This document shows positions 45,708 through 53,943 of a stretch of DNA of 64,000 nt, piece after piece (positions within the stretch are counted from its first letter, which is position 1; each line of letters opens with the position of its first letter). The notes beneath the pieces were generated by a model, which saw nothing but the letters and a program-made list of their open reading frames with translations, was not told where the DNA came from and did no database searches. Source of the DNA: Rhizobium sp. AQ_MP (GTDB lineage Bacteria; Pseudomonadota; Alphaproteobacteria; Rhizobiales; Rhizobiaceae); contig NZ_JACJVI010000004.1 in NCBI RefSeq assembly GCF_014237835.1, forward strand, positions 248,001 to 312,000. Direction: 5' to 3'. The position numbers and the translations under genes were made by a program.

Positions 45708-46912
45708 GGCAAAGCTCCTTGCATCATCAGACCGGGATTGAAGATCCGGTGTGGATCGAGTTTTGCCCTGACTCGGTCTGAAAGCAAAGCGACGGCCGGC
45801 GATTGCGGTTCAAAGGCAGAGAGTTCGGCGCGCACCAGCGGTGCGGCCCTGACAAGCGTCGCGTGGCCGCCGCCAAGGGTGCGAATGCCATGGCGCAAGA
45901 CGTCGGCTTCGGGATCGGCCTCCATGCGCATCCAGACGAGCCCGCCCTGCCAGTCGTAATAGGCATCGATGCCGGCGCGCAGCCGCAAGCCGGCGACGAG
46001 CTTCCAGGCTTCCGACGGTGCCATGGACACACGCCAGAGCGGGCGCGCCGTGCCATCGGCATAGGGCAGGACGTCACGGATTTCACGCCAGAGGGTTTTC
46101 GAATCCGCATCATCGAGGCGGCTGACCGGTCCAAAGCCTGCCATGGCCGCCGTCAGCTTTTCGGCACGCACGGCAACGGAGGCCTCCAGGCCTTCGAGGC
46201 GCATGACGGTGGCTACGCCATCTGCAAGCTTTCCACCGATGAAACGGCCGCGCACGCTTTCCGGCAGGTGGGCCGCGCCGGAGACTTCGACGGAGAGCGA
46301 CATGGCGGCGGCGAGAGCCTTCATCGCCTGCTCGTCCTCAAGGCCGGAGAGAACAAGGGTGGTGGAGGTTTTCGGCACCGGCAGAACCTTGAAGGTGACT
46401 TCGGTGAGGAAACCCAGCGTGCCGTGAGACCCGGCGAGCAGCTTGACGAGATCGAGCCCGGTGACGTTCTTCATCACCTTGCCGCCGGCCTTCACGACAT
46501 CGCCTGCGCCATTGACGAAGCGGACACCGAGCAGATGGTCACGGGCAGCGCCCGCCATGAAGCGGCGCGGACCGGAGCTGTTGACGGCAAAGAGCCCGCC
46601 GATGGTGGGTGTGCCCGAAGTGCCCATGGCGCCGCGATGGTCGACGGGTTCGAAGGCCATGCCTTGGCCGTTTGCAGCCAGTGCTGCCTCGATCTCGGCA
46701 ACGGGGGTGCCTGCGCGGGCGGTGATGACCATTTCAGCGGGGTTGTATTCGACAATGCCGGTGAGGCCCGCGGAGGAGAGTGTGGCCTCAGCAGCAACCG
46801 GATTGCCGAAGCCCGCCCGGGTGCCACCGCCACGGATCTTGAGCGGGGTTTTGCTGGCAGCGTGCTCGCGGATGATCTTGGCGGCTTCGATTTCGGTCGA
46901 GGGGGTCAGCAT
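45704..46912 (-). CDS. glcE: Glycolate oxidase FAD-binding subunit GlcE
   Basis: A 402-residue FAD-binding protein related to GlcD but shorter. The N-terminal FAD-binding (PCMH) region includes KTPLKIRGGGTRAGFGNPV, VITARAGTPVAEIEAAL and FEPVDHRGAMGTSGTPTIGGL. The RHxxG-like GPRRFMAGAARDHLLGVRFV follows and the C-terminal oxidase domain is truncated. It is needed with GlcD and GlcF for glycolate-to-glyoxylate oxidation. A RIME-like repeat separates it from glcD; the next gene overlaps it by 4 bases. Confidence 0.92.
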   Translation of the reverse strand: MLTPSTEIEAAKIIREHAASKTPLKIRGGGTRAGFGNPVAAEATLSSAGLTGIVEYNPAEMVITARAGTPVAEIEAALAANGQGMAFEPVDHRGAMGTSGTPTIGGLFAVNSSGPRRFMAGAARDHLLGVRFVNGAGDVVKAGGKVMKNVTGLDLVKLLAGSHGTLGFLTEVTFKVLPVPKTSTTLVLSGLEDEQAMKALAAAMSLSVEVSGAAHLPESVRGRFIGGKLADGVATVMRLEGLEASVAVRAEKLTAAMAGFGPVSRLDDADSKTLWREIRDVLPYADGTARPLWRVSMAPSEAWKLVAGLRLRAGIDAYYDWQGGLVWMRMEADPEADVLRHGIRTLGGGHATLVRAAPLVRAELSAFEPQSPAVALLSDRVRAKLDPHRIFNPGLMMQGALP

Positions 46913-46938
46913 GGGGTGGATTCCGAAGCTATTGAAAA

Positions 46939-47049
46939 GCCCCTCATCCGCCTGCCGGCACCTTCTCCCCGTAAACGGGGAGAAGGCCGGGTGCGGTGAC
47001 GTCTCCGTCCCCTCTCCCCGCCTGCGGGGAGAGGGTCAGGGTGAGGGGC
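46939..47049 (+). repeat. RIME-type palindromic intergenic repeat inside the glc operon
   Basis: A 111-base element bounded by GCCCCTCA (46939-46946) and TGAGGGGC (47042-47049). It holds two internal hairpins, CCTTCTCCCC-GTAAAC-GGGGAGAAGG and CCTCTCCCC-GCCTGC-GGGGAGAGG. This arrangement is the common rhizobial type and is different from copies A and B near hisG. It sits between the glcD stop (47073) and the glcE start (46912) on the transcribed region, so it would be present in the operon mRNA. Confidence 0.85.
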
Positions 47050-47072
47050 GAATTTGTACTGAGAACGATCCA

Positions 47073-48506
47073 TCATCCCCTGCCCTCCAGTGGAAAGACC
47101 TTGGAGGGATTGAGGATCCAATCCGGATCGAAAGCCGAACGCACGGCCATTTGCTGGTCAAGATCGACCTGGGTGAACTGGTGCAGCATCAGGTCGCGTT
47201 TCTCGATACCCACGCCATGTTCGCCGGTGAGGCAGCCGCCAGCATCGACACAGAGCTTGAGGATCTCCATGCCGGCGGCTTCCGCCCTTGCGGCATCTTC
47301 CGGGTCGTTGATGTTGTAAAGGATCAGCGGGTGCATGTTGCCGTCGCCGGCGTGGAAGACATTGGCGACGCGCAACCCGTAGCGGTCGATGATCTCGGAG
47401 GTCTTGCGCAGGACATAAGCGAGCTGGCTGAGCGGCACGGTGCCATCCATGCAAATGTAATCGGCGATGCGACCGGTGGCGCCGAAGGCGGATTTGCGGC
47501 CTTTCCAGATGAGGGCGGCCTCAGTTGCCGACTGGCTTTCGCGCACGGTCTTCACCCCGTGGCGTTTGGCGATCTCGACGATCGAGGCCAGCATGGCGTC
47601 CATCTCGGCCTCGGAGCCCTCGACCTCGACGATCAGTAGCGCTTCGACATCAAGCGGATAGCCGGCCTTGGCGAAGGCCTCGCAGATCTCGATGGCGGGC
47701 TTGTCCATGAATTCGATGGCAACCGGAATGATGCCGGCGCCGATGACATCGGCCACGCAGGAGCCGGCGGCTTCCGCGCTGTCGAAGCCGAAGAGCACGG
47801 GGCGCGCGCCCTCGGGCTTGGCCAGCAGGCGGACGGTCGCCTCCGTAACCACGCCGAGCTGGCCCTCGGAGCCGCAGACGAGGCCGAGCAGATCGTAGCC
47901 CTCGGCATCGAGATGTTTGCCGCCGAGATCGACCACCGTGCCATCGACGAGGACCATTTTCACGCCGAGCAGGTTGTTGGTGGTGACACCGTATTTCAGA
48001 CAGTGAGCGCCGCCGGAATTCATCGCGATGTTGCCGCCGATGGTGCAGGCGAGCTGGGAGCTCGGATCAGGGGCGTAGAAATAGCCATCGGCGCCGACGG
48101 CATCGGAGATGGCGAGGTTGGTGACACCAGCTTGAACGGTGGCGGTACGGTTCGGATAGTCGATGTCGAGGATGCGCGTCATGGCGGAGAGGCCGAGAAC
48201 GACGGCATCTTCCTGCGGGATTGCGCCGCCCGACAGCGACGTGCCGGCGCCGCGCGGGACGACGGGGATGCCATAGCGGTGGCAGTATTTCATCACGGCC
48301 GCGACCTGGGCTGTGGTCTCGGGCAGGACGACGGCGAGCGGGCGGCGGCGATAGGCGATGAAGCCATCGGTTTCGAAGGGCACCAGCGCTGTGTCTTCGG
48401 CGACGAGGCGGCCAGCGGGCACCAGCTCCTTCAGGTCGGCCAGGATCTCGGCGCGGCGCGACAGGACTTGTGCTCTCGGCGGCAGAAAGGCGATTGCCTC
48501 GCTCAT
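47073..48506 (-). CDS. glcD: Glycolate oxidase subunit GlcD
   Basis: A 477-residue flavoprotein, the catalytic subunit oxidising glycolate (or D-lactate) to glyoxylate. FAD-binding motifs: VVPRGAGTSLSGGAIP, QAGVTNLAISDAVG, ACTIGGNIAMNSGGAHCLKYG. The C-terminal oxidase domain has FHAGDGNMHPLILYN and CLTGEHGVGIEKRDLM. The ATG at 48506 (MSEAIAFLPPR) follows GGGGAGGAT. It is the first gene of the operon and is divergent from the LysR gene at 48645. Confidence 0.95.
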   Translation of the reverse strand: MSEAIAFLPPRAQVLSRRAEILADLKELVPAGRLVAEDTALVPFETDGFIAYRRRPLAVVLPETTAQVAAVMKYCHRYGIPVVPRGAGTSLSGGAIPQEDAVVLGLSAMTRILDIDYPNRTATVQAGVTNLAISDAVGADGYFYAPDPSSQLACTIGGNIAMNSGGAHCLKYGVTTNNLLGVKMVLVDGTVVDLGGKHLDAEGYDLLGLVCGSEGQLGVVTEATVRLLAKPEGARPVLFGFDSAEAAGSCVADVIGAGIIPVAIEFMDKPAIEICEAFAKAGYPLDVEALLIVEVEGSEAEMDAMLASIVEIAKRHGVKTVRESQSATEAALIWKGRKSAFGATGRIADYICMDGTVPLSQLAYVLRKTSEIIDRYGLRVANVFHAGDGNMHPLILYNINDPEDAARAEAAGMEILKLCVDAGGCLTGEHGVGIEKRDLMLHQFTQVDLDQQMAVRSAFDPDWILNPSKVFPLEGRG

Positions 48507-48561
48507 GATGGTATCCTCCCCATGTGCCGCGATCCTAGCGGCAGGACGCTCGCCACTCAAC

Positions 48562-48584
48562 TGGTCTAGTTTTCTTACCACTAG
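48562..48584. promoter_or_regulatory. Candidate LysR operator between glcD and its regulator
   Basis: CTAGT (48566-48570) and ACTAG (48580-48584) are inverted arms 9 bases apart, and TGGT (48562-48565) mirrors ACCA (48577-48580). They include a T-N11-A pattern. Placed between the divergent glcD and lysR genes, this is where a LysR-type regulator would bind. No experimental support. Confidence 0.4.
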
Positions 48585-48644
48585 GACTTTCGCAGGGCAA
48601 ATGCTATGCACTTATGACCAAATCGGAAAAAGTAGCAGCCACTC

Positions 48645-49541
48645 ATGACCAATCTCAGTGATCTCGAAGTCTTCGTCCGCGTCATCGCTGCCGGCAGCAT
48701 GTCGACGGCGGCGCGCGACCTGGGGCTTTCGCCTGCCGTCGTCTCCAAGCGCATCAAGCGGCTCGAGGACAAGCTCGGCACACGGCTTCTGCAGCGCACG
48801 ACGCGGCAGATCTCGCTGACGGAGGCCGGCCAGGGGTTTCACGAGCGGGTGCTGACGGTGCTCGGCGGACTGGAAGAAGCGGAAGCCTTTGCCTCGGGCC
48901 GCTCGTCGGAGGTCAACGGCACGCTGAAGATTTCGGCATCGACCTCGTTCGGCCGCATGCATGTCGCGCCGCACCTGAAGCCCTTCATGGAGGCGCATCC
49001 GGATCTGGCGATCCATCTGGTGCTGTCAGACGAGTTCACCGACATCGTTGGCGGCGGCTTCGATCTCGCGATCCGCATTGCCGAACTCAACGATTCCTCG
49101 CTGGTCGCACGCCGGCTTGCCCCGGTGCGCCGCGTGCTCTGTGCATCGCCTGACTATCTCGCCGAACACGGGACTCCTGAGACACTCGACGACCTGAAAA
49201 GGCACCGCTGCCTGCCGGCGCATAACCACGAATCCTGGCGGCTGGAGGGTCCGGGCGGTCCGGTCACGCTCCGACCGGAGGGTATGCTGATCACCAATTC
49301 CAGCGAGGTGATCCGTGAGGCTGTGATCGCCGGCCTCGGCATTGCGCTGCGCTCCACCTGGGATGTCGGAACCGAATTGAAGAGCGGCAAACTCGTGCAG
49401 GTGCTGCCGCAGTATGAAAGCTCGCGCAATGTGGCGCTGTCGGCCGTCTATCCGAGCCGCCAGTTCTTACCCGCCAAGGTGCGGCTTTTCATCGACTATC
49501 TGGCGGAGTTGTATGGGCCGGTGCCCTATTGGGAGCGTTAG
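48645..49541 (+). CDS. LysR-family transcriptional regulator beside glc genes
   Basis: A 298-residue LysR protein. The winged helix-turn-helix is at about residues 1-60 (SDLEVFVRVIAAGSMSTAAR, LSPAVVSKRIKRLEDKLGTRLLQRT). The effector domain opens NGTLKISASTSFGRMHVAPHL and includes ITNSSEVIREAVIAGLGIALR. It resembles the DsdC/AaeR-type branch of small regulators. Divergent from glcD with about 138 bases between starts, so it probably controls glycolate oxidation. Its last 4 bases overlap the end of the DUF6880 gene on the other strand. Confidence 0.88.
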   Translation: MTNLSDLEVFVRVIAAGSMSTAARDLGLSPAVVSKRIKRLEDKLGTRLLQRTTRQISLTEAGQGFHERVLTVLGGLEEAEAFASGRSSEVNGTLKISASTSFGRMHVAPHLKPFMEAHPDLAIHLVLSDEFTDIVGGGFDLAIRIAELNDSSLVARRLAPVRRVLCASPDYLAEHGTPETLDDLKRHRCLPAHNHESWRLEGPGGPVTLRPEGMLITNSSEVIREAVIAGLGIALRSTWDVGTELKSGKLVQVLPQYESSRNVALSAVYPSRQFLPAKVRLFIDYLAELYGPVPYWER

Positions 49542-50956
49542 GACTGCGCCGAAAGCCCACCCGGTACCGAGCTCCAGAAGCCATATTTCTTCGAATGATT
49601 GCGCCTTAGCTCCGCGAGAAAGGCGGCGTGGGTCGAGAGGCCATGGCCTTCCGGCAGGTTCGGCATGAGGCGCGCGATTTCGCCGACGTAACGCCCGGCA
49701 TGGGGATAGGCCATGCCGATGCCACGCCGCAGGATATCTTCGACCAGCACACGGTAAAGCACGACAGCGGCCAATGGCTCTTTGGCGGCAAGCGCTTCGG
49801 CGGCGGGGGCGAGGTCGTCATAGTGACGGCCTTCCCAATCGTGGCTGTGGCGCAGGACATGGGCGGCAGCGAGATCCAGGCGCGGCCAGGCGAGGAAAAA
49901 ATCGAGGGCGAGATAGATGTCCTCGTGCTCCTTCGCCAGCGCCAAGGCACGGTCGAGTTCATCGAACTCGGCGAAATCGTCGAGCTTCGAAAGATAAAGT
50001 TTCAGTACGGATGGATCCAGAGTCTCGGCAAACTCGCGCCAGCGCAGTTCCTGGGCATCCTCGCGACGCTTGAGCCTTTCGAGGATTTCGGCCTCCAGCA
50101 GGCGGCGTTCATGGGCGCCGTAGTCCGGACCGACGGAGGCGAGCACGCCGTTGACCGGGATGAGACGCACGCCGCGCGGGCGCTCACGCACCCATTCGAG
50201 CGCGTCCTCGAAACGGCCGGCCTGATGCAGCATGCTGGCCACGGCCAGCGTGTCGCGACGATTGTCGGGCTTCTGGCGTTCGAGCGCGAGAAAGTCGTCG
50301 ATATCGCCCTGATGCAAAGCAAGCGATTGCAGGAGATCCAGCGCGCCGAGCTTCAAGGGTTCTGACGGGACGACCTCCGCCAGCACCTTGCGCCATGCCG
50401 TCGCAGCCGGGCTTGAGACAACGCCGGTGAGGGCTCGCAGCAAACCGGTGTGCTCGCCGTAGCGGTCGCGCAGACGGAGACGCTCGAGATGCGGCACGAG
50501 CAGCGGCTGTTCCTCGGCGCCGACGATCCTGATGAGCTCGATTGCGGCAAGCTCCGTGTCCTCGAAGACCTTCCAGAGGCGGGCATTGTCGGTTGCCATG
50601 CGGGCCGAAACGGGGAAGCGCAGGCCCAGGAAACGCAGGATTCGCTCAGCCGCAGCCTGGGGATCGGCAGCGCCGAGTTCGGAGAGGATATTGCGGGCAA
50701 GCGCTGCGAATTCACCGGCAAGATCACGGGCGCGGGCCCGGTTGATGCGCGTCGTGGCCTGATCGATCGCGTCGAGGCGCTTGTCGATCAGGCGGGCCAT
50801 CTCATCCGGGCCGGTTTCGCCGGCCAGCGCCGTTTGCAGTCTGGCCTTCAACGCCTTGTTGGCGGCAGCCTCCTCAAGAAGGATATCGACCAGTTTCTCG
50901 AGCCCGAGGCCTGACAGCCCCTTCTTGTCGAGTTTAGCCTTGGTCTGCTTCGCCAT
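49538..50956 (-). CDS. DUF6880 family protein
   Basis: A 472-residue alpha-helical protein, beginning KTKAKLDKKGL-like (AKLDKKGLSGLGLEKLVDIL) and containing many short helical repeats with hydrophobic/charged spacing. These include RERPRGVRLIPVNGVLASVG, EILERLKRREDAQELRWREF, and YRVLVEDILRRGIGMAYPHA. The pattern matches DUF6880, a family with TPR-like character found in Rhizobiales and in SWIM-zinc-finger contexts elsewhere. No enzyme motif is visible and the function is unknown. It overlaps the LysR gene end by 4 bases. Confidence 0.75.
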   Translation of the reverse strand: MAKQTKAKLDKKGLSGLGLEKLVDILLEEAAANKALKARLQTALAGETGPDEMARLIDKRLDAIDQATTRINRARARDLAGEFAALARNILSELGAADPQAAAERILRFLGLRFPVSARMATDNARLWKVFEDTELAAIELIRIVGAEEQPLLVPHLERLRLRDRYGEHTGLLRALTGVVSSPAATAWRKVLAEVVPSEPLKLGALDLLQSLALHQGDIDDFLALERQKPDNRRDTLAVASMLHQAGRFEDALEWVRERPRGVRLIPVNGVLASVGPDYGAHERRLLEAEILERLKRREDAQELRWREFAETLDPSVLKLYLSKLDDFAEFDELDRALALAKEHEDIYLALDFFLAWPRLDLAAAHVLRHSHDWEGRHYDDLAPAAEALAAKEPLAAVVLYRVLVEDILRRGIGMAYPHAGRYVGEIARLMPNLPEGHGLSTHAAFLAELRRNHSKKYGFWSSVPGGLSAQS

Positions 50957-51088
50957 TCTGCCCGTTACCCATTTCCGCGTGCTCTATATCGAACGGAGAT
51001 GCATGCTCGGCAAGGACAAAAGCATATCGACTGATTTCCGCTCCCGAGCCTGACTTGATGCAGTACTGTTTTCTGGTATCATTTCACG

Positions 51089-51343
51089 ATGAAGAAGAAA
51101 CATCGGGCCACGCTGGAGCAGATCTTCGCCCGACCGGTCAGCGGCACGATCCGCTGGTCGGACATTGAGGCGCTGTTCGTCGCGCTCGGGGCCGAGGTCA
51201 GTGAGCGCGAGGGGTCACGCATCGGCGTGTTTCTGTTCGGGCAGGTCAGGGTGTTTCACAGGCCGCACCCGACACCGGAGACGGACAAGGGCGCGGTCGC
51301 CAGCATCCGCAAATGGCTGGAAGAAAATGGAGTGACGCCATGA
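51089..51343 (+). CDS. hicA: HicA-type toxin
   Basis: An 84-residue HicA-like mRNA interferase: KHRATLEQIFARPVSGTIRW, DIEALFVALGAEVSEREGSRIG, VFLFGQVRVFHRPHPTPETDKG and a C-terminal IRKWLEENGV. The conserved catalytic-type His in VFHRPH and the Gly-Ser-Arg/Ile-Gly turn are kept, so it appears functional. The antitoxin follows with an ATGA overlap, the normal HicAB order. It is divergent from the DUF6880 gene. Confidence 0.88.
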   Translation: MKKKHRATLEQIFARPVSGTIRWSDIEALFVALGAEVSEREGSRIGVFLFGQVRVFHRPHPTPETDKGAVASIRKWLEENGVTP

Positions 51344-51675
51344 ACAATGTGATCGAAATCGATGGCCACAAGGCCGTGGTCTCGCTCGATCCAGATCTCG
51401 GTCTCTTGCGCGGGGAGTTTCTAGGGCTGAACGGCGGAGCGGACTTCTACGGCGAAAGCATCGAGGCCCTGCGCCGGGAAGGCGCCATATCGCTCGCCGT
51501 CTTTCTGGAGATGTGCGCGGAAAAGGGCGTCGAGCCCCATCGACAGTTTTCCGGCAAGTTCAATCTACGACTCGATCCGAAGCTGCACGAGGCAGCCGTG
51601 ATCGCAGCGCGTGCCAAAGACAAGAGCCTCAACGAATGGATCGCCGACGTCATAGCCGAGGCGGCTGAGCACTGA
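51340..51675 (+). CDS. hicB: HicB-type antitoxin
   Basis: A 111-residue protein. The N-terminal RNase H-like HicB fold is seen in VIEIDGHKAVVSLDPDLGLLRGEFLG, with the SIEALRREG segment. The C-terminus has the ribbon-helix-helix DNA-binding unit FNLRLDPKLHEAAVIAARAK and SLNEWIADVIAE. It neutralises HicA and autoregulates the operon. ATG 51340 overlaps the hicA stop by 4 bases. It abuts the end of the DUF3422 gene on the other strand. Confidence 0.88.
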   Translation: MNNVIEIDGHKAVVSLDPDLGLLRGEFLGLNGGADFYGESIEALRREGAISLAVFLEMCAEKGVEPHRQFSGKFNLRLDPKLHEAAVIAARAKDKSLNEWIADVIAEAAEH

Positions 51676-52947
51676 TCATCCGTCCTGTTCGTGACTTCTG
51701 CGGATCCGGCGCACGACCCACCACACGCCTAACACGGCGAGTGGAACCGAGAGGCCGGTGATGATCGCGGGGTCGAAGGGCAGGACGTCATGCGGAATGG
51801 CCTTCACAGCATAACCGACCAGACCGACGACATAATAGGAAATAGCGGCGACCGAGAGGCCTTCCACCGTCTGCTGCAGTCGTAGCTGCATTTCGGCACG
51901 GCTGTTCATGGCGGTCAAAAGGTCGGAGTTCTGCCGCTCCAGCTCGACATCGATCCAGGAGCGGACAAGCGCGGTCGCACGCGACAGCTTGCGCGAGAGG
52001 TTGGCCTGGCGTTCCTCGACGGACTGGCAGGTGCGCATGGCGGGCGCGAGGCGGCGTTCGAGAAATGCCCCGAGCGTTTCGTGGCCGGGTACTGGTGTTT
52101 CATCCAGCGTCTTGATGCGTTCGCGCACGATGCCGTCATAGGCACGGCTTGCGCCGAAACGGTAAAGGCTCAAGGCCGCATTGGCTTCGAGCTCGGCGGC
52201 GAGACGCGTGAGTTCGGAGAGCATCTCGTCGGACTCGTCGCGGGCATGGGCCTTCATCCGCTGGGTGACGGCAGTCAGGCCGTCCTCGATGCGGCGAATC
52301 TCGGGCGAGAGCGTCTGGGCGAGCGGCAGGCCGAGCATGGCCATGGTGCGGTAGGTCTCGATGTCGAGCAGGCGCTGGACGACGGCGCCGCGACCGGCTT
52401 CGGTCATGCCTCTGTCGATGACGAGGATCTGGGTGAGGCCGTGACCGTCCTGGCGAAAGTCGGTGAGAACGGCTGCCTGGCCGTTCTTCAACTCGCTGTA
52501 GCAGAGGCTTGCGGGATCGAAGACGCCGCGCGCCTCAACCGTCTCCGGGCTCTCGGGTCTCAATTCAAGCCGAATGCCGGAGATCAGCGGCCCCGGCGCG
52601 GTGAAACCATCCCCGAAGGGATGGACGGGCACTTCTCCGCCGAACTTGTCCGGCAGAGGCCCGTCCCAAAACCAGGTCGAGAACTCCGTGTGCCGTTCCC
52701 AGCGCAACGTCCCCTGGCCCCAGGCGAGCGAATGATAACGGCCATTCTTCTCGGGCGGGGCGACGCCGCGAGCGCGCGACAGTTCCGAGATCGCAGCGTG
52801 ATGGACCGCTGAGCCGCCATCCATCATGAAGGCAAGCTGAAAGATCACGCGGCCGGATTTGACCAGCGCATAAGGCCGCGCATGGATCTCCCCAAGCGCC
52901 AGCGCGCGCTCCGGCGCCATTGGAAATGCAAAATCACCCTTCGCCAC
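51676..52947 (-). CDS. DUF3422 family membrane-anchored protein
   Basis: A 423-residue protein. The N-terminal half contains ERALALGEIHARPYALVKSG and a conserved HTEFSTWFWDGPL segment of DUF3422. The middle is coiled-coil-like, with a long charged helix region (ELTRLAAELEANAALSLYRFG, VEERQANLSRKLSRATALVRSW). The C-terminus has two membrane segments (AAISYYVVGLVGYAVKAI and ITGLSVPLAVLGVWWVVRRI). The arrangement suggests an inner-membrane protein with a large cytoplasmic domain. The function of DUF3422 is unknown. Confidence 0.85.
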   Translation of the reverse strand: MAKGDFAFPMAPERALALGEIHARPYALVKSGRVIFQLAFMMDGGSAVHHAAISELSRARGVAPPEKNGRYHSLAWGQGTLRWERHTEFSTWFWDGPLPDKFGGEVPVHPFGDGFTAPGPLISGIRLELRPESPETVEARGVFDPASLCYSELKNGQAAVLTDFRQDGHGLTQILVIDRGMTEAGRGAVVQRLLDIETYRTMAMLGLPLAQTLSPEIRRIEDGLTAVTQRMKAHARDESDEMLSELTRLAAELEANAALSLYRFGASRAYDGIVRERIKTLDETPVPGHETLGAFLERRLAPAMRTCQSVEERQANLSRKLSRATALVRSWIDVELERQNSDLLTAMNSRAEMQLRLQQTVEGLSVAAISYYVVGLVGYAVKAIPHDVLPFDPAIITGLSVPLAVLGVWWVVRRIRRSHEQDG

Positions 52948-53047
52948 GCCGATCGTCTCCCTTGCCCAGGCTGCAAGCTAGCAGCGCGTCGACTTCTGCG
53001 CAAAGGTGCAAACGTCACAGCTCGACCTTCCAGGACTGGAGCATTTC

Positions 53048-53074
53048 TAACTGGACAAGAAAGTTGACCAGTTA
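53048..53074. promoter_or_regulatory. Candidate operator of the lut operon
   Basis: TAACTGG (53048-53054) and CCAGTTA (53068-53074) form a perfect 7-base inverted repeat with a 13-base spacer, about 40 bases before the FadR-type gene. FadR-subfamily GntR regulators such as LldR and PdhR bind AxxTGGT-N3-ACCAxxT type sites, and these arms carry related half-sites. A role in autoregulation and lactate control is inferred. Confidence 0.55.
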
Positions 53075-53112
53075 GCATTTCACTTGCTATGAAACGGTAT
53101 GGAGAGAGGCTG

Positions 53113-53943
53113 ATGAACGAAAGCGAAGAGACGCTGTTTTCCGGCGTAAGCCACAGCCGCACGGCAGACGAAGTGGTGCAGCAGATCGAGCTTCTGATCC
53201 TCGATGGCGTGCTGCGCGACGGAGATCGCCTGCCTGGCGAGCGGGAGCTTTCGCAATCGCTGGAGGTCTCCCGGCCAATCCTGCGTGATGCGCTGAAGGA
53301 GCTCGAAAGCCGGGGACTTCTGCTCAGCCATCATGGCGGCGGAACCTTCGTTGCCGACATCATCGGCCAGGTGTTTTCCAAGCCGGTCACCGATCTCATT
53401 TCGCGGCATGCCCGCGCCACGCGCGACTATCTCGAATATCGCCGAGAACTTGAGGGCCTGACGGCGGAGTTGGCCGCTCAGCGGGCGACGGAAACCGACA
53501 AGGCGCTGCTCACGCGGATCATCGAGGACATGCGCCGCGCGCATGTGGATCAGGAACCTGAGGACGAGCTCGCCGCCGATGTCGAGTTTCACAATGCCGT
53601 CGGCGAAGCGGCCCACAACATCATTCTGCTGCACACGATGCGCGCCTGTTACCGGCTCTTGTCGGAGGGCATCTTCTTCAATCGCAAGGCCGTGTTCTCG
53701 CTGCCCAATGCGCGGGAGCGGCTGCTCGAGCAGCATGTGGCCATCCATGACGCGATCCTCGACGGCGATCCCGAAGCGGCCAAGGCCGCAGCGCAGGCGC
53801 ATATCGATTTCGTCATGCGCGCGGCCGACGAAAGCGCGCGGGCGGGCGAATGGGGACGCGTCGCGAAACTCAGGCTGATCCGGCGCGATGGCGGGCGCGG
53901 GAACCGCACTGCCGGCAATTCCAAGACGGAGACGAAAGCGTGA
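53113..53943 (+). CDS. lldR: FadR-subfamily GntR regulator (LldR-like) of the lut operon
   Basis: A 276-residue regulator. The winged helix-turn-helix is QIELLILDGVLRDGDRLPGE, then RELSQSLEVSRPILRDALKE and a GGGTFVADI wing. A C-terminal all-helical FCD ligand domain follows (FHNAVGEAAHNIILLHTM, HVAIHDAILDGDPEAAKAAA, with the metal-binding His and Asp positions). ATG 53113 follows GGAGAGAGG. The next gene begins with a GTGA overlap at its stop, so regulator and lutABC are one operon. It likely represses the genes until L-lactate is present. Confidence 0.88.
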   Translation: MNESEETLFSGVSHSRTADEVVQQIELLILDGVLRDGDRLPGERELSQSLEVSRPILRDALKELESRGLLLSHHGGGTFVADIIGQVFSKPVTDLISRHARATRDYLEYRRELEGLTAELAAQRATETDKALLTRIIEDMRRAHVDQEPEDELAADVEFHNAVGEAAHNIILLHTMRACYRLLSEGIFFNRKAVFSLPNARERLLEQHVAIHDAILDGDPEAAKAAAQAHIDFVMRAADESARAGEWGRVAKLRLIRRDGGRGNRTAGNSKTETKA

